DNA of 45,544 bases from Micromonospora echinofusca (GCF_017614955.1 NZ_WVUH01000009.1:1-45544); one strand, 5' to 3'. Positions 15,188 through 23,744 are shown, numbered from the stretch's first letter. Notes: a model not told the origin generated them from the sequence alone. Translations and numbers: made by a program.

Positions 15188-16165
15188 ATGCGTGACGACG
15201 ACGGAACCCCGACGGGGCGGGGCGTCTCCCGGCGGAGACTGCTCGGTGGGGTCGGTGCCGGCGCGGCGGCCCTGACCATCGGTGGGGTCGCCACGGGTGC
15301 CAGCCCCGCCTCCGCCGCGTACTACATGAAGTGGGGTGCGGTCTGTTCGCCGCCGGGTGACTGGGCCACCAAGGTGGACCGGTTGCGACGGATGCGCCCG
15401 CAGACCGTACGGGTGTCGATGTTCTGGGGCGACCCGTACAACCGCCGGTTCGCCGACTGGCAGCTCGACCAGCTACTGGGTACCGGGCTGAACGAGATGA
15501 TCATCCAGTCCTCCGAGGACCCGGACTCCGGTCTGGTGTCCCGGCAGTTGGACCAGGTGCTGCCGTACATCGACGCGCACCCGAACATCCTGTTCGTCTT
15601 CGAGATCGGCAACGAACCGGACTACCACACCGATCCGTACACGGCGCGGTGGAAGCGGTTGACCGCGCTGCGGGACAACCTGTGGAGCCGCGCGCGGTCC
15701 AACCTCTACCTGGCGGTCAACATGCCGGCCGGGCGGTGGCGCAACCCGAACGACCCGAACTTCGGCTACAGCAGTTCCGGCGCCTACTTCGACGCGTTCG
15801 TCCGGGACGCCGGGGACGGTCTGGGCGGGATGTTCCACGGTCCGTACTCACCGAAGATCATCACCGCGCACTGCTACAGCTGGGACCACCTGCGCCGGTA
15901 CCCGTCCCGGGGCGAGGACAACCCGTACAAGATGGTCGACTACGTCCGGGGCTGGAGCACCTCGGTGAACATGAAGATCACCGAAGCCGGGATCAACATC
16001 GCCGGGGGTACCGACCGGGGTTCCCGCTACGTCGAGTTCGGCTCCTCGATCGCCAACGAGACCGCGGGGCAGGTGGACAGCGTCATCTTCTACGGCCTGC
16101 CGGACGTCGAGTTGTCGTACTCGATCCAGGCCGCCGAGGCCGACCGGATCGGCACGCACCCCTGA
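15188..16165 (+). CDS. Tat-exported glycoside-hydrolase-like protein (clan GH-A type)
   Basis: A 325-aa secreted protein. The N terminus has a twin-arginine signal (SRRRLLGG, residues 14-21) and likely cleavage after ASA (about 43). The mature part reads as a TIM barrel with clan GH-A marks: IGNEPDYH puts the acid/base at Glu143 after the fourth strand, and KITEAGIN puts the nucleophile at Glu266 after the seventh. A histidine/tyrosine strand (TAHCYSW) lies between them. I cannot assign a CAZy family or substrate. It begins 69 bases after the SARP-type gene, with a GAAGGGCGG ribosome-binding region, and may be read through from that operon. A large hairpin lies just downstream. Confidence 0.75.
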   Translation: MRDDDGTPTGRGVSRRRLLGGVGAGAAALTIGGVATGASPASAAYYMKWGAVCSPPGDWATKVDRLRRMRPQTVRVSMFWGDPYNRRFADWQLDQLLGTGLNEMIIQSSEDPDSGLVSRQLDQVLPYIDAHPNILFVFEIGNEPDYHTDPYTARWKRLTALRDNLWSRARSNLYLAVNMPAGRWRNPNDPNFGYSSSGAYFDAFVRDAGDGLGGMFHGPYSPKIITAHCYSWDHLRRYPSRGEDNPYKMVDYVRGWSTSVNMKITEAGINIAGGTDRGSRYVEFGSSIANETAGQVDSVIFYGLPDVELSYSIQAAEADRIGTHP

Positions 16166-16566
16166 CCGGTACCCGTCCTCCCGCCGGACCCGGCCGGGCC
16201 GGATCGGGTGACGGACGGGGGTCCGGCTCCCTTTGCTCTGCTTCAGTCCCGGCAACACTTCGGGGCCCGGGGTGTTGCCTCCGCTGAAGCAGAGCAAAGG
16301 GGGGTGGACAGGGAAGCGCGCCCGCGCCCCTAGCCAATTGGTTAGGTGACCGCCAGCGACGCCGGTTCAGCGGCCCGGCGGCGGTGGTGGGCCCGACTCG
16401 TCCACCCGGTGCCAGGGTGGACTGGTCCGGAGACCGTCGTACCGGTCCTGGACGGGAAACCGGGACGGTGGGGGCGACCGGTCACCCCGGTGGTCGTCAC
16501 GGTGCTGCTCGACGGAGGACATCCCACGACGGTGCCAAATTAATCTGCCCAGGTAGGAACACAAAT
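16166..16566. other. 401-base intergenic stretch with hairpin and two palindromes
   Basis: It separates two convergent genes. It holds the large hairpin at 16231-16299, a 16-base imperfect palindrome CTAGCCAATTGGTTAG (16330-16345) and an AT-rich pocket near 16534-16575 that ends in AAATTTAAATTT (16563-16574), overlapping the histidine-kinase stop. A 65-codon frame beginning at GTG 16346, right after the palindrome, is open to 16543 but has no recognisable product or ribosome-binding site. I see no firm gene. Confidence 0.6.
16231..16299. terminator. Large bidirectional hairpin terminator
   Basis: Perfect 16-base outer arms CTTTGCTCTGCTTCAG (16231-16246) and CTGAAGCAGAGCAAAG (16284-16299) enclose a second 8-base stem GGCAACAC/GTGTTGCC. 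It sits between convergent genes and has no U-tract on either side. Confidence 0.75.
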
Positions 16567-17598
16567 TTAAATTTCCGGATTATCCGGCAACCGGACCACG
16601 AACCGGCATCCGTCGCCGGTGTTCCGGACGTCGACCCGGCCGCCGTGCGCCTCCACCAGACCGCGGACGATGGCCAGGCCCAGCCCACCCGAGCCGTCTC
16701 CGGAACCACCACCCCGCCCGGGGGTACGCGCCGGCTCGCCCCGGAACGCCACGTCGAAGAGCCGGGGCAGATCCGTCTCGGGTATTCCACCGCAGGTGTC
16801 GGCGACCGAGAACCAGGCGCCGTCGCGTGCCCGGCCCGCGTCGACCCGTACCGTGCCGTCCTCGGGCGTGTAGCGAACCGCGTTGAGCAGCAGATTGCCC
16901 ACCACCCGGGCCAGTTCCGGCTCGCTGGCGGTGACCACCGGCCAGCCCGACTCGGCGGAAACCAGCCGGATCCGGCGCGCGGCGGCCAACGGTGCCGTAC
17001 CGGCCAGCGCGTCGGAGACCACGTCCCCGAGCGGCACCCGGGACAGCGACAGCCGCAGCGCCCCGGCGTTGATCCGGGACAGCTCGAACAGGTCGTCGAC
17101 GAGTCGGGTCATCCGGTCGGTCTCCGTCCGGATCCGCCGGTGGTACTCGTCGACCGTCTCCGGGTCGCGCACCACCCGGTCCTCCAGCGCCTCCGCCATG
17201 GCCCGCAACCCGGCCAACGGGGTACGCAGGTCGTGCGAGACCCAGGCGACCAGGTCCCGCCGTCCCTTCTCCACCTGCCGTTCCCGTTCCCGGGCCTGGT
17301 CCGCCCAGACGGCGGCGGCGGCCAGCCGGCGGCCGAAGAGCCAACCCACCCCGAGACTCACCGCAGCGGCGGCGGCAACCGTGATCAGCACCACCTCCAG
17401 GTCGTGCGGGGAGAGGAACATCGCCTCGGCGACCACCGCCACCCCGGCCACCACGGCGGTCACGGTGATCGCCAGCAGGGCACAGATGTGCACGGTAACC
17501 GAGCGGTGCCGCAGCAGCCGGAGCAGGAGGGCACCGGCCAGGCCGACACCGAGGGCCGCACCGAGCGCCATCCCGAAGATCAGCGCCAGGTCACGCAT
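16567..17598 (-). CDS. Sensor histidine kinase (HisKA type)
   Basis: A 343-aa kinase with three hydrophobic helices (about 5-27, 36-60 and 69-88), hence no large extracellular sensor and no HAMP domain. The HisKA domain has phosphoacceptor His122 in WVSHDLRTPLAG. The ATPase domain has the N box NLLLNAVRYT, the G1 box ADTCGGIP, an F box (LFDVAFRG) and G2 GGLGLAIV, plus a Gly/Ser-rich lid insertion. It probably senses a membrane-associated or intramembrane cue. Its start overlaps the end of the response-regulator gene by 8 bases. The stop codon lies in an AT-rich palindrome. Confidence 0.92.
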   Translation of the reverse strand: MRDLALIFGMALGAALGVGLAGALLLRLLRHRSVTVHICALLAITVTAVVAGVAVVAEAMFLSPHDLEVVLITVAAAAAVSLGVGWLFGRRLAAAAVWADQARERERQVEKGRRDLVAWVSHDLRTPLAGLRAMAEALEDRVVRDPETVDEYHRRIRTETDRMTRLVDDLFELSRINAGALRLSLSRVPLGDVVSDALAGTAPLAAARRIRLVSAESGWPVVTASEPELARVVGNLLLNAVRYTPEDGTVRVDAGRARDGAWFSVADTCGGIPETDLPRLFDVAFRGEPARTPGRGGGSGDGSGGLGLAIVRGLVEAHGGRVDVRNTGDGCRFVVRLPDNPEI

Positions 17599-18292
17599 CA
17601 GCCGGCTCGTACCGGTAGCCGACGCCCCACACCGTCACGATGCGCCGGGGTTCGGCCGGGTCGGTCTCCACCTTCTCCCGTAGCCGACGGACGTGCACGG
17701 TCACCGTGGACCGGTCGCCGAAACTCCAGCCCCACACCCGTTCCAGCAGCTCCGCCCGGCTCAGCGCCCGCCGGGGATGCCGCATCAGGTGGGCGAGCAG
17801 GTCGAACTCGCGCAGCGTCAGGGTCAGCTCCCGGCCGTGCAACTGCGCCACCCGGGGGCCGGTCCGCACGACCAGGCCGTCGTCGGTGAGTACCTCCGGC
17901 CGGTCGGCCGGTGACCCGCCACCGGCCCGCCGGAGCACCGACTGGACCCGGAGTACGAGTTCCCGGGGGGAGAACGGCTTGGTGAGGTAGTCGTCCGCGC
18001 CGAGTTGCAGGCCCAGGACCCGGTCCGCCTCGTCGCCGAGGGCGGTCAGCATGACGATCGGCACCCCGTCCGGCCGGGCCCGCAACCGGCGGCACACCTC
18101 CAGGCCGTCGACCTCCGGCAGCATCAGATCGAGTACGACCAGGTGCGGCATCTCCCGGGCCACGGCGGCGAGCGCGGCGGCCCCGTCGCCGACGTGGCTG
18201 ACCTGGTAGCCGGCGTGTTCCAGGTAGCGGCAGACCACGTCGCTGACCGTCCGGTCGTCGTCGACCACCAGTACCCGCTGCGCCACCGTCAC
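17591..18292 (-). CDS. OmpR-family response regulator
   Basis: A 233-aa regulator. The receiver domain carries DDD at residues 11-13, phosphoacceptor Asp55 in VVLDLMLP, Thr in VMLTALG and Lys in YLTKPF. The C-terminal winged helix includes LTLREFDLLAHLMRHP, LLERVWGW and VTVHVRRLREKVE ending GVGYRYEP. The GTG at 18292 is chosen from several clustered GTG codons because the protein then starts at the usual distance before beta-1; the extra upstream open frame (to 18421) lacks family features. Cognate to the histidine kinase that follows and overlaps it. It diverges from a GNAT gene. Confidence 0.9.
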   Translation of the reverse strand: MTVAQRVLVVDDDRTVSDVVCRYLEHAGYQVSHVGDGAAALAAVAREMPHLVVLDLMLPEVDGLEVCRRLRARPDGVPIVMLTALGDEADRVLGLQLGADDYLTKPFSPRELVLRVQSVLRRAGGGSPADRPEVLTDDGLVVRTGPRVAQLHGRELTLTLREFDLLAHLMRHPRRALSRAELLERVWGWSFGDRSTVTVHVRRLREKVETDPAEPRRIVTVWGVGYRYEPADA

Positions 18293-18452
18293 CACCCGAC
18301 CCGTCCGGCTGCCGCCCGTCGGGTCAGCGTAGTCAGGCGCCACCGGCCATCGGCCGGCCGGAGAGGTTGCGAGGTTCTTACGGCCGTGCTGGCCGGCCCG
18401 GCGTACGCTGAAAATGATCACGGCGCCGGCGCGGGAGGGTGGTGCGGACCTG

Positions 18453-19145
18453 ATGGTGGACCGCCGGCTCTATCTGCACCTGGCGACCTGGCTGGGTCAG
18501 TGGCCGCCCCGGCAGCCGCTCCAGGTGGTGCGGTCGCACCGGCGGCTCTCGCCCGCCTGGGACGGTCGGGCCCGGCCGGCCGTCGCGGTCGCCGCGCCCG
18601 ACGGGACGGTGCTGTCGGTGCCGCCGCCCCGGGTGGCGCCGGTCCGCCGGCTGGCCGCCCGTTGCGGTGCCCTGCCCGCCCCGGTCGGGCGCCCCCTGGA
18701 CCGGCTCCTGGCGGAGTTGCCGGCGGCGGTGGGTTTCGCCGACTGGCCGGTGCACCGGGGCGTGTTCCGGTGGACGCTGGCCCCCACCCCGTTGCCGGAC
18801 GCCGGCCGCTGGGTGTCGTCCGACGAGCCGGACCTGCCGTCCTGGCTGCGCTGGTTCGACCGGGAGGTGCTGGTGGCCCGGGACGACACCGGTGGTTACC
18901 TGGCCGGGGTGGGTATCAAACGGCACGACGCGTACGGCCACGAACTCGCGGTCGGTACCGCCCCGCACGCCCGGGGGCGCGGGCTGGCCCGCCGACTGGC
19001 CGCCCAGGCGGCCCGCCGGGTACTGGACGACGGGGCGGTGCCGATCTACCAGCACGACCCGGCGAACGCCGCCTCCGCCCGGGTGGCCGAGGCGGCCGGT
19101 TTCGCCGAGCGGGGCTGGCGGTCGTACGGCGTCTTCCCGGAGTGA
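18453..19145 (+). CDS. GNAT-family acetyltransferase
   Basis: A 230-aa protein whose C-terminal half is a GNAT domain. GVGIKRHDAYGHELAVGT forms the central strands, APHARGRGLARRLAAQAA is the acetyl-CoA pyrophosphate-binding R-x-x-G-x-G/A loop and helix, and DPANAASARVAEAAGFAERG is the closing motif. The N-terminal half (VDRRLYLHLATWLGQWPP...) is not recognised and may fix the acceptor, which is unknown. The start could also be ATG 18414, in frame; 18453 is preferred because GGGAGGGTGG lies upstream and no site precedes 18414. It is divergent from the two-component pair. Confidence 0.8.
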   Translation: MVDRRLYLHLATWLGQWPPRQPLQVVRSHRRLSPAWDGRARPAVAVAAPDGTVLSVPPPRVAPVRRLAARCGALPAPVGRPLDRLLAELPAAVGFADWPVHRGVFRWTLAPTPLPDAGRWVSSDEPDLPSWLRWFDREVLVARDDTGGYLAGVGIKRHDAYGHELAVGTAPHARGRGLARRLAAQAARRVLDDGAVPIYQHDPANAASARVAEAAGFAERGWRSYGVFPE

Positions 19146-19170
19146 CCGGCCGACTCGTCGGGCGGCCCGG

Positions 19171-20631
19171 TCAGCGGGCGTCGACCAGACCGAGCACCTC
19201 GGCCGCTGCCCGACCGTTGGCGTGGCTGGCGCCGTACGTGGTGACGAAGGCGCGCGCCGCCGTCGGGCGCCACCGGGACGGCCAGCCCATCTCCAGCACC
19301 GTCACCGGGTGGGCGGCGGCCAGCGTCTCCACCAGGTCGGCCGCGCCCGGCAGCCGGTGCAGATGCCGGCCGACCAGCAGGATCGGCCGGTCGCCCGCCT
19401 GCTCCCGCAGCGCCGCGACCGAGGTGCCGCCGACCGCCACCGGTACCTCCTCGACGCCGTGCGGCCCGAGCCCCCACGGCACCCGCCCCTCGGCGATCGT
19501 CGAGTCGCTGACCAGACGCACCACCAGGGGCGTGGTCAGGTCGGCGAGCACCCCCTCCACCCGGACCGCCCGGCGGGCGGCGGCGTACCCGAGGTCCGTG
19601 GCGGCGGCCGGCGGACCGACCACCGGTCGCGCCCAGGCGGCGAGTTCGGCGGTGCGGGTGGCGGCCTGCTCCAGCCGGGCCAGCGGGAGCTGCCCGTCGG
19701 CGACCCCGGCGAGGATGGCCGTGACCACCTGCTCCACCAGCGCGGCGTCCACCTTCGCCCCGATGCAGAGCAGATCGGCGCCGGCGGCCAGGGCGCGTAC
19801 CGCCGCCGGCCCGACACCGCCGGCGGCCAGCGCGGCCCCCTTCATCTCCAGCGCGTCGGTGATCACCGTCCCGGTGAAGCCGTACTCGGTGCGCAGCAGA
19901 TCGACCAGGACGGACCGGCTGAACGTGGCCGGCGCGTCCCCGGTCAGCCCGGGTACCCGGATGTGCGCGGTCATGATCGCGCGGGCGTCGGCGGCGATCA
20001 CCGCCGCGAAGGGCGGCAGGTCCCGGGCCCGCAGCAGGTCGACCGGTACGTCGACGGTGGGCAGCTCGTGGTGGGAGTCGGCGACCGTGGCGCCGTGCCC
20101 GGGGAAGTGCTTGGCGCAGGCGGCCACCCCGGTGGCCTGGAGCCCGGTGACGGCGGCGGCGGCGTGGGCGGCCACCCGGACCGGGTCGGCGCCGAAGGAA
20201 CGGGTACCGATCACCGGGTTCTCGTCGGCGGTGTTCACGTCCACCGTCGGGGCGAGGTTCACGTTGACGCCCAGTACGGCGAGTTCGGCGCCGATCGCCT
20301 CGTACACCCGGCGGGTCAGCGCGGTGTCGCCGATCGCGCCCAGCGCCGCGTTGCCCGGGTACGGGCTGCCGGTGGCGTGGGCGAGCCGGGTGACGTCGCC
20401 ACCCTCCTCGTCGATGGCGACCAGGACGTCCGGCCGCCCGGCGCGCAGCGCGGCGGTGACCCCGGCGACCTGGTCGGGGTCCACGATGTTGGTGCCGAAG
20501 AGGGTGTGCCCGGCCAGGCCCTCGCCGAGCAGCTCGACCGCCCAGTCCGGCGCGGTGGCGCCGGGGAAGGCGGCGAGCAGGGTGCCCAGCGCGAGTCGAC
20601 GCAGGGCGGGATCGGTCCGCACGGTGGTCAT
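19171..20631 (-). CDS. GH3 beta-N-acetylhexosaminidase (NagZ-like)
   Basis: A 486-aa glycoside hydrolase family 3 enzyme with no signal peptide, so probably cytoplasmic. NagZ hallmarks are the KHFPGHG motif (174-180) followed by Asp185-Ser-His187, the Asp/His acid-base dyad typical of N-acetylglucosaminidases of this family, and nucleophile Asp259 in VITDALEMKG. IDEEGGDVTRL binds sugar. An extra C-terminal domain (about 345-486) of the GH3_C type is present, longer than in enterobacterial NagZ. Predicted role: release of GlcNAc from cell-wall fragments or chitooligosaccharides during recycling. GAAGGGAAG precedes the ATG. It diverges from a ROK regulator that likely controls it. Confidence 0.88.
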   Translation of the reverse strand: MTTVRTDPALRRLALGTLLAAFPGATAPDWAVELLGEGLAGHTLFGTNIVDPDQVAGVTAALRAGRPDVLVAIDEEGGDVTRLAHATGSPYPGNAALGAIGDTALTRRVYEAIGAELAVLGVNVNLAPTVDVNTADENPVIGTRSFGADPVRVAAHAAAAVTGLQATGVAACAKHFPGHGATVADSHHELPTVDVPVDLLRARDLPPFAAVIAADARAIMTAHIRVPGLTGDAPATFSRSVLVDLLRTEYGFTGTVITDALEMKGAALAAGGVGPAAVRALAAGADLLCIGAKVDAALVEQVVTAILAGVADGQLPLARLEQAATRTAELAAWARPVVGPPAAATDLGYAAARRAVRVEGVLADLTTPLVVRLVSDSTIAEGRVPWGLGPHGVEEVPVAVGGTSVAALREQAGDRPILLVGRHLHRLPGAADLVETLAAAHPVTVLEMGWPSRWRPTAARAFVTTYGASHANGRAAAEVLGLVDAR

Positions 20632-20756
20632 CTTCCCTTCACTGCTCCGGGCGCGCGTGTCGTACCCGGAAGCAGCCGTCCCGCAGGTCGGTGCTGCCGG
20701 GTCGTCTGACCGCCCCGTCCACCGCCGACCATTACGCTACGGCTACTCGTCTGACA

Positions 20757-20774
20757 GCTCACGTAACTGTGAGC
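20757..20774. promoter_or_regulatory. Inverted-repeat operator candidate between nagZ-like and ROK genes
   Basis: GCTCAC and GTGAGC are perfect 6-base arms around GTAACT. The next bases, CAAACTTTACT, resemble half of the AT-rich sites bound by ROK repressors. It lies 29 bases before the ROK gene start and about 125 before the divergent start, so autoregulation is plausible. Confidence 0.4.
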
Positions 20775-20802
20775 AAACTTTACTGAGATCCGAGGACATG
20801 GC

Positions 20803-21978
20803 ATGAGTTCGACCCGGCTGCCCGGTACCCCACGCCTGCTCCGTGCCCTGAACGACCGGGCCGCGCTGGAGCTGCTGCTGGAGCGGGGACCGCTCACCCG
20901 GGCGCAGCTCGGCGCGGCCACCGGCCTGTCCAAGGTCACCGCGAGCCAACTGGTCGAGCGGCTGGAGGAGCGGGGCCTGGTCACCCGGGTCGGCGAGCAG
21001 GCCGGCGGGCGTGGCCCGAACGCGCAGCTCTACGCGGTCCGGCCGGGCAGCGCGCACGTGATCGGGGTGGACGTGGGCGCCGACCGGGTGGTCGCCGCCT
21101 GCGCCGACATCACCGGGGCGGTGATCGGCCGGGTGGAGCAGTCCACCCGGGACACCGACGACCCGGTGGGCGTGGTGCACAACGCCGTGGTCGAGGTGGC
21201 CGGCAGCGCCCAGGCACAGCTGGCCAGCGTACGCCGGATCGTGCTGGGCACCCCCGGCCTGGTGGATCCGGCGAGCGGTGACATGACGTTCGCCTTCAAC
21301 CTGCCCCGCTGGCACCGGGGTCTGCTCGCCGCGTTGCGGGAGGACCTGCGCATCCCGGTGCTCTTCGAGAACGACGTCAACCTGGCGGCGGTCGCCGAGG
21401 CGCAGTCCGGTGCGGCGCAGGACGTGGACGACTTCGTGCTGGTCTGGGTGGGGGCCGGCCTCGGCCTGGCGATCATGCTCGGCGGCCGGCTGCACCACGG
21501 CAGCTCCGGGGCGGCCGGCGAGATCGGCTACCTGCCGGTGCCCGGGGTGCCGATCCCGCGCGACGTCTCCCGCCGGGCGAAGCCGGCGTTCCAGCAGCTC
21601 GCCGGGGCGGACGCGGTTCGTGAGGTGGCCGCCGAGAAGGGCTTCGAGGCGGCGACGGCGGCGGACGCGGTGCGCGCGGCGATCGGCGCCGGTACGGCCG
21701 GCGGCAGCATGCTCGACGAGTTGGCCCGCCGGTTGGCGCTCGGGGTGGCGAGCACGTGTGTGGTGCTCGACCCGCCGCTGGTGGTGCTCGCCGGTGAGGT
21801 GGGGCAGGCCGGCGGTGCGGCCCTGGCCGACCGGGTGCAGCACGAGGTCGCGGCGATCACGCTGGTCAAGCCGAAGGTGGTACCGACCGGGGTGCCGGAC
21901 GAGCCGATCCTGCGGGGTGCGCTGCGGACCGCCCTGGACGCGGTCCGGGACGAGGTCTTCGGATCCACGGTCGGCTGA
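20803..21978 (+). CDS. ROK-family transcriptional regulator (NagC/XylR-like)
   Basis: A 391-aa ROK protein. An N-terminal winged helix (about 20-65) contains GPLTRAQLGAATGLSKVTASQLVERLEERGL. The sugar-kinase-like domain has the ATP-binding-type GVDVGADRV motif and the DVN/FENDVN segment. The usual ROK zinc signature (E-x-G-H with a later C-x-C-G-x-x-G-C) is missing: the position reads GEIGYLPVPGVPIP and no cysteine cluster follows. It is therefore most likely a pure sugar-responsive regulator without kinase activity, as for many actinobacterial ROK proteins. GAGGA lies 6 bases before the ATG. Divergent from the NagZ-like gene; N-acetylglucosamine or a derivative is the probable effector, by inference. 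Confidence 0.88.
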   Translation: MSSTRLPGTPRLLRALNDRAALELLLERGPLTRAQLGAATGLSKVTASQLVERLEERGLVTRVGEQAGGRGPNAQLYAVRPGSAHVIGVDVGADRVVAACADITGAVIGRVEQSTRDTDDPVGVVHNAVVEVAGSAQAQLASVRRIVLGTPGLVDPASGDMTFAFNLPRWHRGLLAALREDLRIPVLFENDVNLAAVAEAQSGAAQDVDDFVLVWVGAGLGLAIMLGGRLHHGSSGAAGEIGYLPVPGVPIPRDVSRRAKPAFQQLAGADAVREVAAEKGFEAATAADAVRAAIGAGTAGGSMLDELARRLALGVASTCVVLDPPLVVLAGEVGQAGGAALADRVQHEVAAITLVKPKVVPTGVPDEPILRGALRTALDAVRDEVFGSTVG

Positions 21979-22017
21979 ACCCTCGACGGGTGCTCCCGCC
22001 GACCGCTCGTTGCACAT

Positions 22018-22034
22018 GTGAAGAAATTCTTCAC
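22018..22034. promoter_or_regulatory. Palindromic operator candidate upstream of the amidase gene
   Basis: GTGAAGAA and TTCTTCAC are perfect 8-base arms around a single A, in an otherwise GC-rich region 113 bases before the amidase start. The shape suits a dimeric repressor; amino-sugar regulators of the RpiR/MurR type bind AT-rich palindromes of this kind, but the binder is unknown. Confidence 0.45.
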
Positions 22035-22058
22035 CAAAGGGAAAGCTTCTGCAAGGTC

Positions 22059-22086
22059 TCGACATAGATAGAAGTCTCGCTATACC
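22059..22086 (+). promoter_or_regulatory. Candidate promoter of the amidase gene
   Basis: TCGACA (22059-22064) and TATACC (22081-22086) are separated by 16 bases and lie downstream of the palindrome at 22018. Both boxes match the consensus only partly. Confidence 0.3.
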
Positions 22087-22146
22087 GTTCCGTCACCTGG
22101 GGTCCGGCCGCTGGAGGCGCCCCCGCGCACTGCGTTAGGAGTGACG

Positions 22147-23739
22147 GTGACTGTACGGAGCCCGCTGCGTCGCACGAGCCAACTGCTCGGCGGCGCCCTC
22201 ATCCTGGCCACGGCCCTGGCCGGTCAACCCGCCTCGGCCGCACCGACCGACACCACCCGGCCGGCCGGCGCCCTCGCCGCCGCCTTCGACACCGCCGCCA
22301 GCCGGCACGACGTACCCCGGGACCTGCTCGCCGCCCTCGGCTACGCCGAGACGCACCTGGACGGGCACGGTGGCGCCCCCAGCTTCTCCGGCGGGTACGG
22401 CGTGATGCACCTGACCCGGAACCCGAAGGTACGGACCCTCGACGAGGCCGTCGTCGCCACCGGGCTGGACGCCGACACGCTGCGTACCCGGGACGCGGCC
22501 AACGTGACCGGCGCGGCGGCCGTGCTGCGCTCCTACGCCGACGCCGCCGGACTCACCGGCGACCAGCGCCGCGACGTCGACCAGTGGTACCCGGTCGTCG
22601 CCCGGTACGGCGGTGCGACCGACCCGGCCACCGCCCGGCTCTACGCCGACACCGTGTACGACCTGCTCGCCACCGGTTTCACCGCGCGTACCGGCAGCGG
22701 CCCGGTGGCCGTCACCGGACGGCCGGTCGCCCCCCGGCGCGGCGCGCTCGCCGCCACCGCCCCGCTCGGCAGCGGCACCGCCGGCCCGGCCACCGGCACC
22801 GCCACCGGCACGGGTGACCTCGGCACGCTCAGCACCGACTACCCGCCGGCCGCCTGGGTCCCGGCCAGCTCCAGCAACTACACGGTCTCCAGCCGGGAGA
22901 GCGCCTACCCGATCAACTACGTCGTCATCCACACCATGCAGGGTTCGTACGCCGGCTCGATCAGCTGGTTCCAGAACCCGTCGGCCGGCGTCAGCGCGCA
23001 CTACCTGCTCCGCTCCTCCGACGGCGCGGTCACCCAGATGGTGCGGGACAAGGACATCGCCTGGCACGCCGGCAACTGGACGTACAACACCCAGTCCATC
23101 GGGCTGGAACACGAGGGTTACGTCAGCGACGCGTCCTGGTACACCGACGCGATGTACCGCGCCTCGGCCGCGCTGACCAGGTACCTCTGCGACAAGTACG
23201 GCATCCCGAAGGACCGTACCCACATCATCGGCCACAACCAGGTACCCGGCGCCACCCACACCGACCCCGGGCCGAACTGGAACTGGACCTACTACATGCA
23301 GCTGGTGACCGGCTCCACCCCGCCGCCGGCCTGGTCCACCATCGTCGACAACAGCACCGCCGGCCGGTTCACCGCCAGCGCCAACTGGGCCGTCTCGACC
23401 TACTCCACGCAGCGGTACGGCGCCGACTACCACTACGCCAACCCGGTCTCCGCCAGCGACGCGGCCTGGTACAAGGTCAACATCCCGGCGACCGCCAGCT
23501 ACCGGGTCGAGGTCTGGTACCCGGCCAACGCGGGCTACAACAGCGCCGCGCCGTACATCGTGGCCACCACCACCGGCAACCAGACCGTCTACGTCGACCA
23601 GCGGGCCAACGGCGGGCAGTGGCGCTCGCTGGGCACCTTCAGTCTCGCCGCCGGGGACGCCAACGTGGTCGGCGTCAGCCGGTGGACCTCCGGCACCGGC
23701 TACGTCATCGCCGACGCCATCCGGGTCACCCGCCTGTAG
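22147..23739 (+). CDS. Secreted N-acetylmuramoyl-L-alanine amidase with golvesin-like C domain
   Basis: A 530-aa exported protein. The signal peptide ends near QPASAAP (about residue 32). A helical N-terminal domain (about 40-165) resembles lysozyme-like or transglycosylase-like modules, with ALGYAETHLDG at a possible catalytic Glu. A Gly/Thr linker follows. The amidase_2 domain spans about 240-390, with zinc-ligand candidates in VVIHTMQGS, the SAHYLLRSSDG strand, HAGNW, GLEHEGYV and the final HTDPGPNWNW. The C-terminal ~130 residues, from IVDNSTAGRF to ADAIRVTRL, resemble the golvesin/xanthan-lyase C-terminal carbohydrate-binding module. GTG 22147 is chosen because AGGAG lies 5 bases upstream; GTG 22141 overlaps that site. 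Predicted to cleave the MurNAc-L-Ala bond in the wall. Confidence 0.88.
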   Translation: MTVRSPLRRTSQLLGGALILATALAGQPASAAPTDTTRPAGALAAAFDTAASRHDVPRDLLAALGYAETHLDGHGGAPSFSGGYGVMHLTRNPKVRTLDEAVVATGLDADTLRTRDAANVTGAAAVLRSYADAAGLTGDQRRDVDQWYPVVARYGGATDPATARLYADTVYDLLATGFTARTGSGPVAVTGRPVAPRRGALAATAPLGSGTAGPATGTATGTGDLGTLSTDYPPAAWVPASSSNYTVSSRESAYPINYVVIHTMQGSYAGSISWFQNPSAGVSAHYLLRSSDGAVTQMVRDKDIAWHAGNWTYNTQSIGLEHEGYVSDASWYTDAMYRASAALTRYLCDKYGIPKDRTHIIGHNQVPGATHTDPGPNWNWTYYMQLVTGSTPPPAWSTIVDNSTAGRFTASANWAVSTYSTQRYGADYHYANPVSASDAAWYKVNIPATASYRVEVWYPANAGYNSAAPYIVATTTGNQTVYVDQRANGGQWRSLGTFSLAAGDANVVGVSRWTSGTGYVIADAIRVTRL

Positions 23740-23744
23740 GTGTG

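Noticed and set aside
16346..16543. 65-codon frame starting at GTG after a palindrome
   Set aside because: No ribosome-binding site, no recognisable product and weak coding character; mentioned only in the intergenic entry.
18005..20806. 933-codon open frame on the plus strand
   Set aside because: It runs across the response regulator, the GNAT gene and the GH3 gene, all well-supported, and shows no domain of its own.
21979..22146. ydaO-type (c-di-AMP) riboswitch before the amidase gene
   Set aside because: Such riboswitches often precede wall-hydrolase genes in actinobacteria, but I could not find the conserved core; only a palindrome and a weak promoter are visible.
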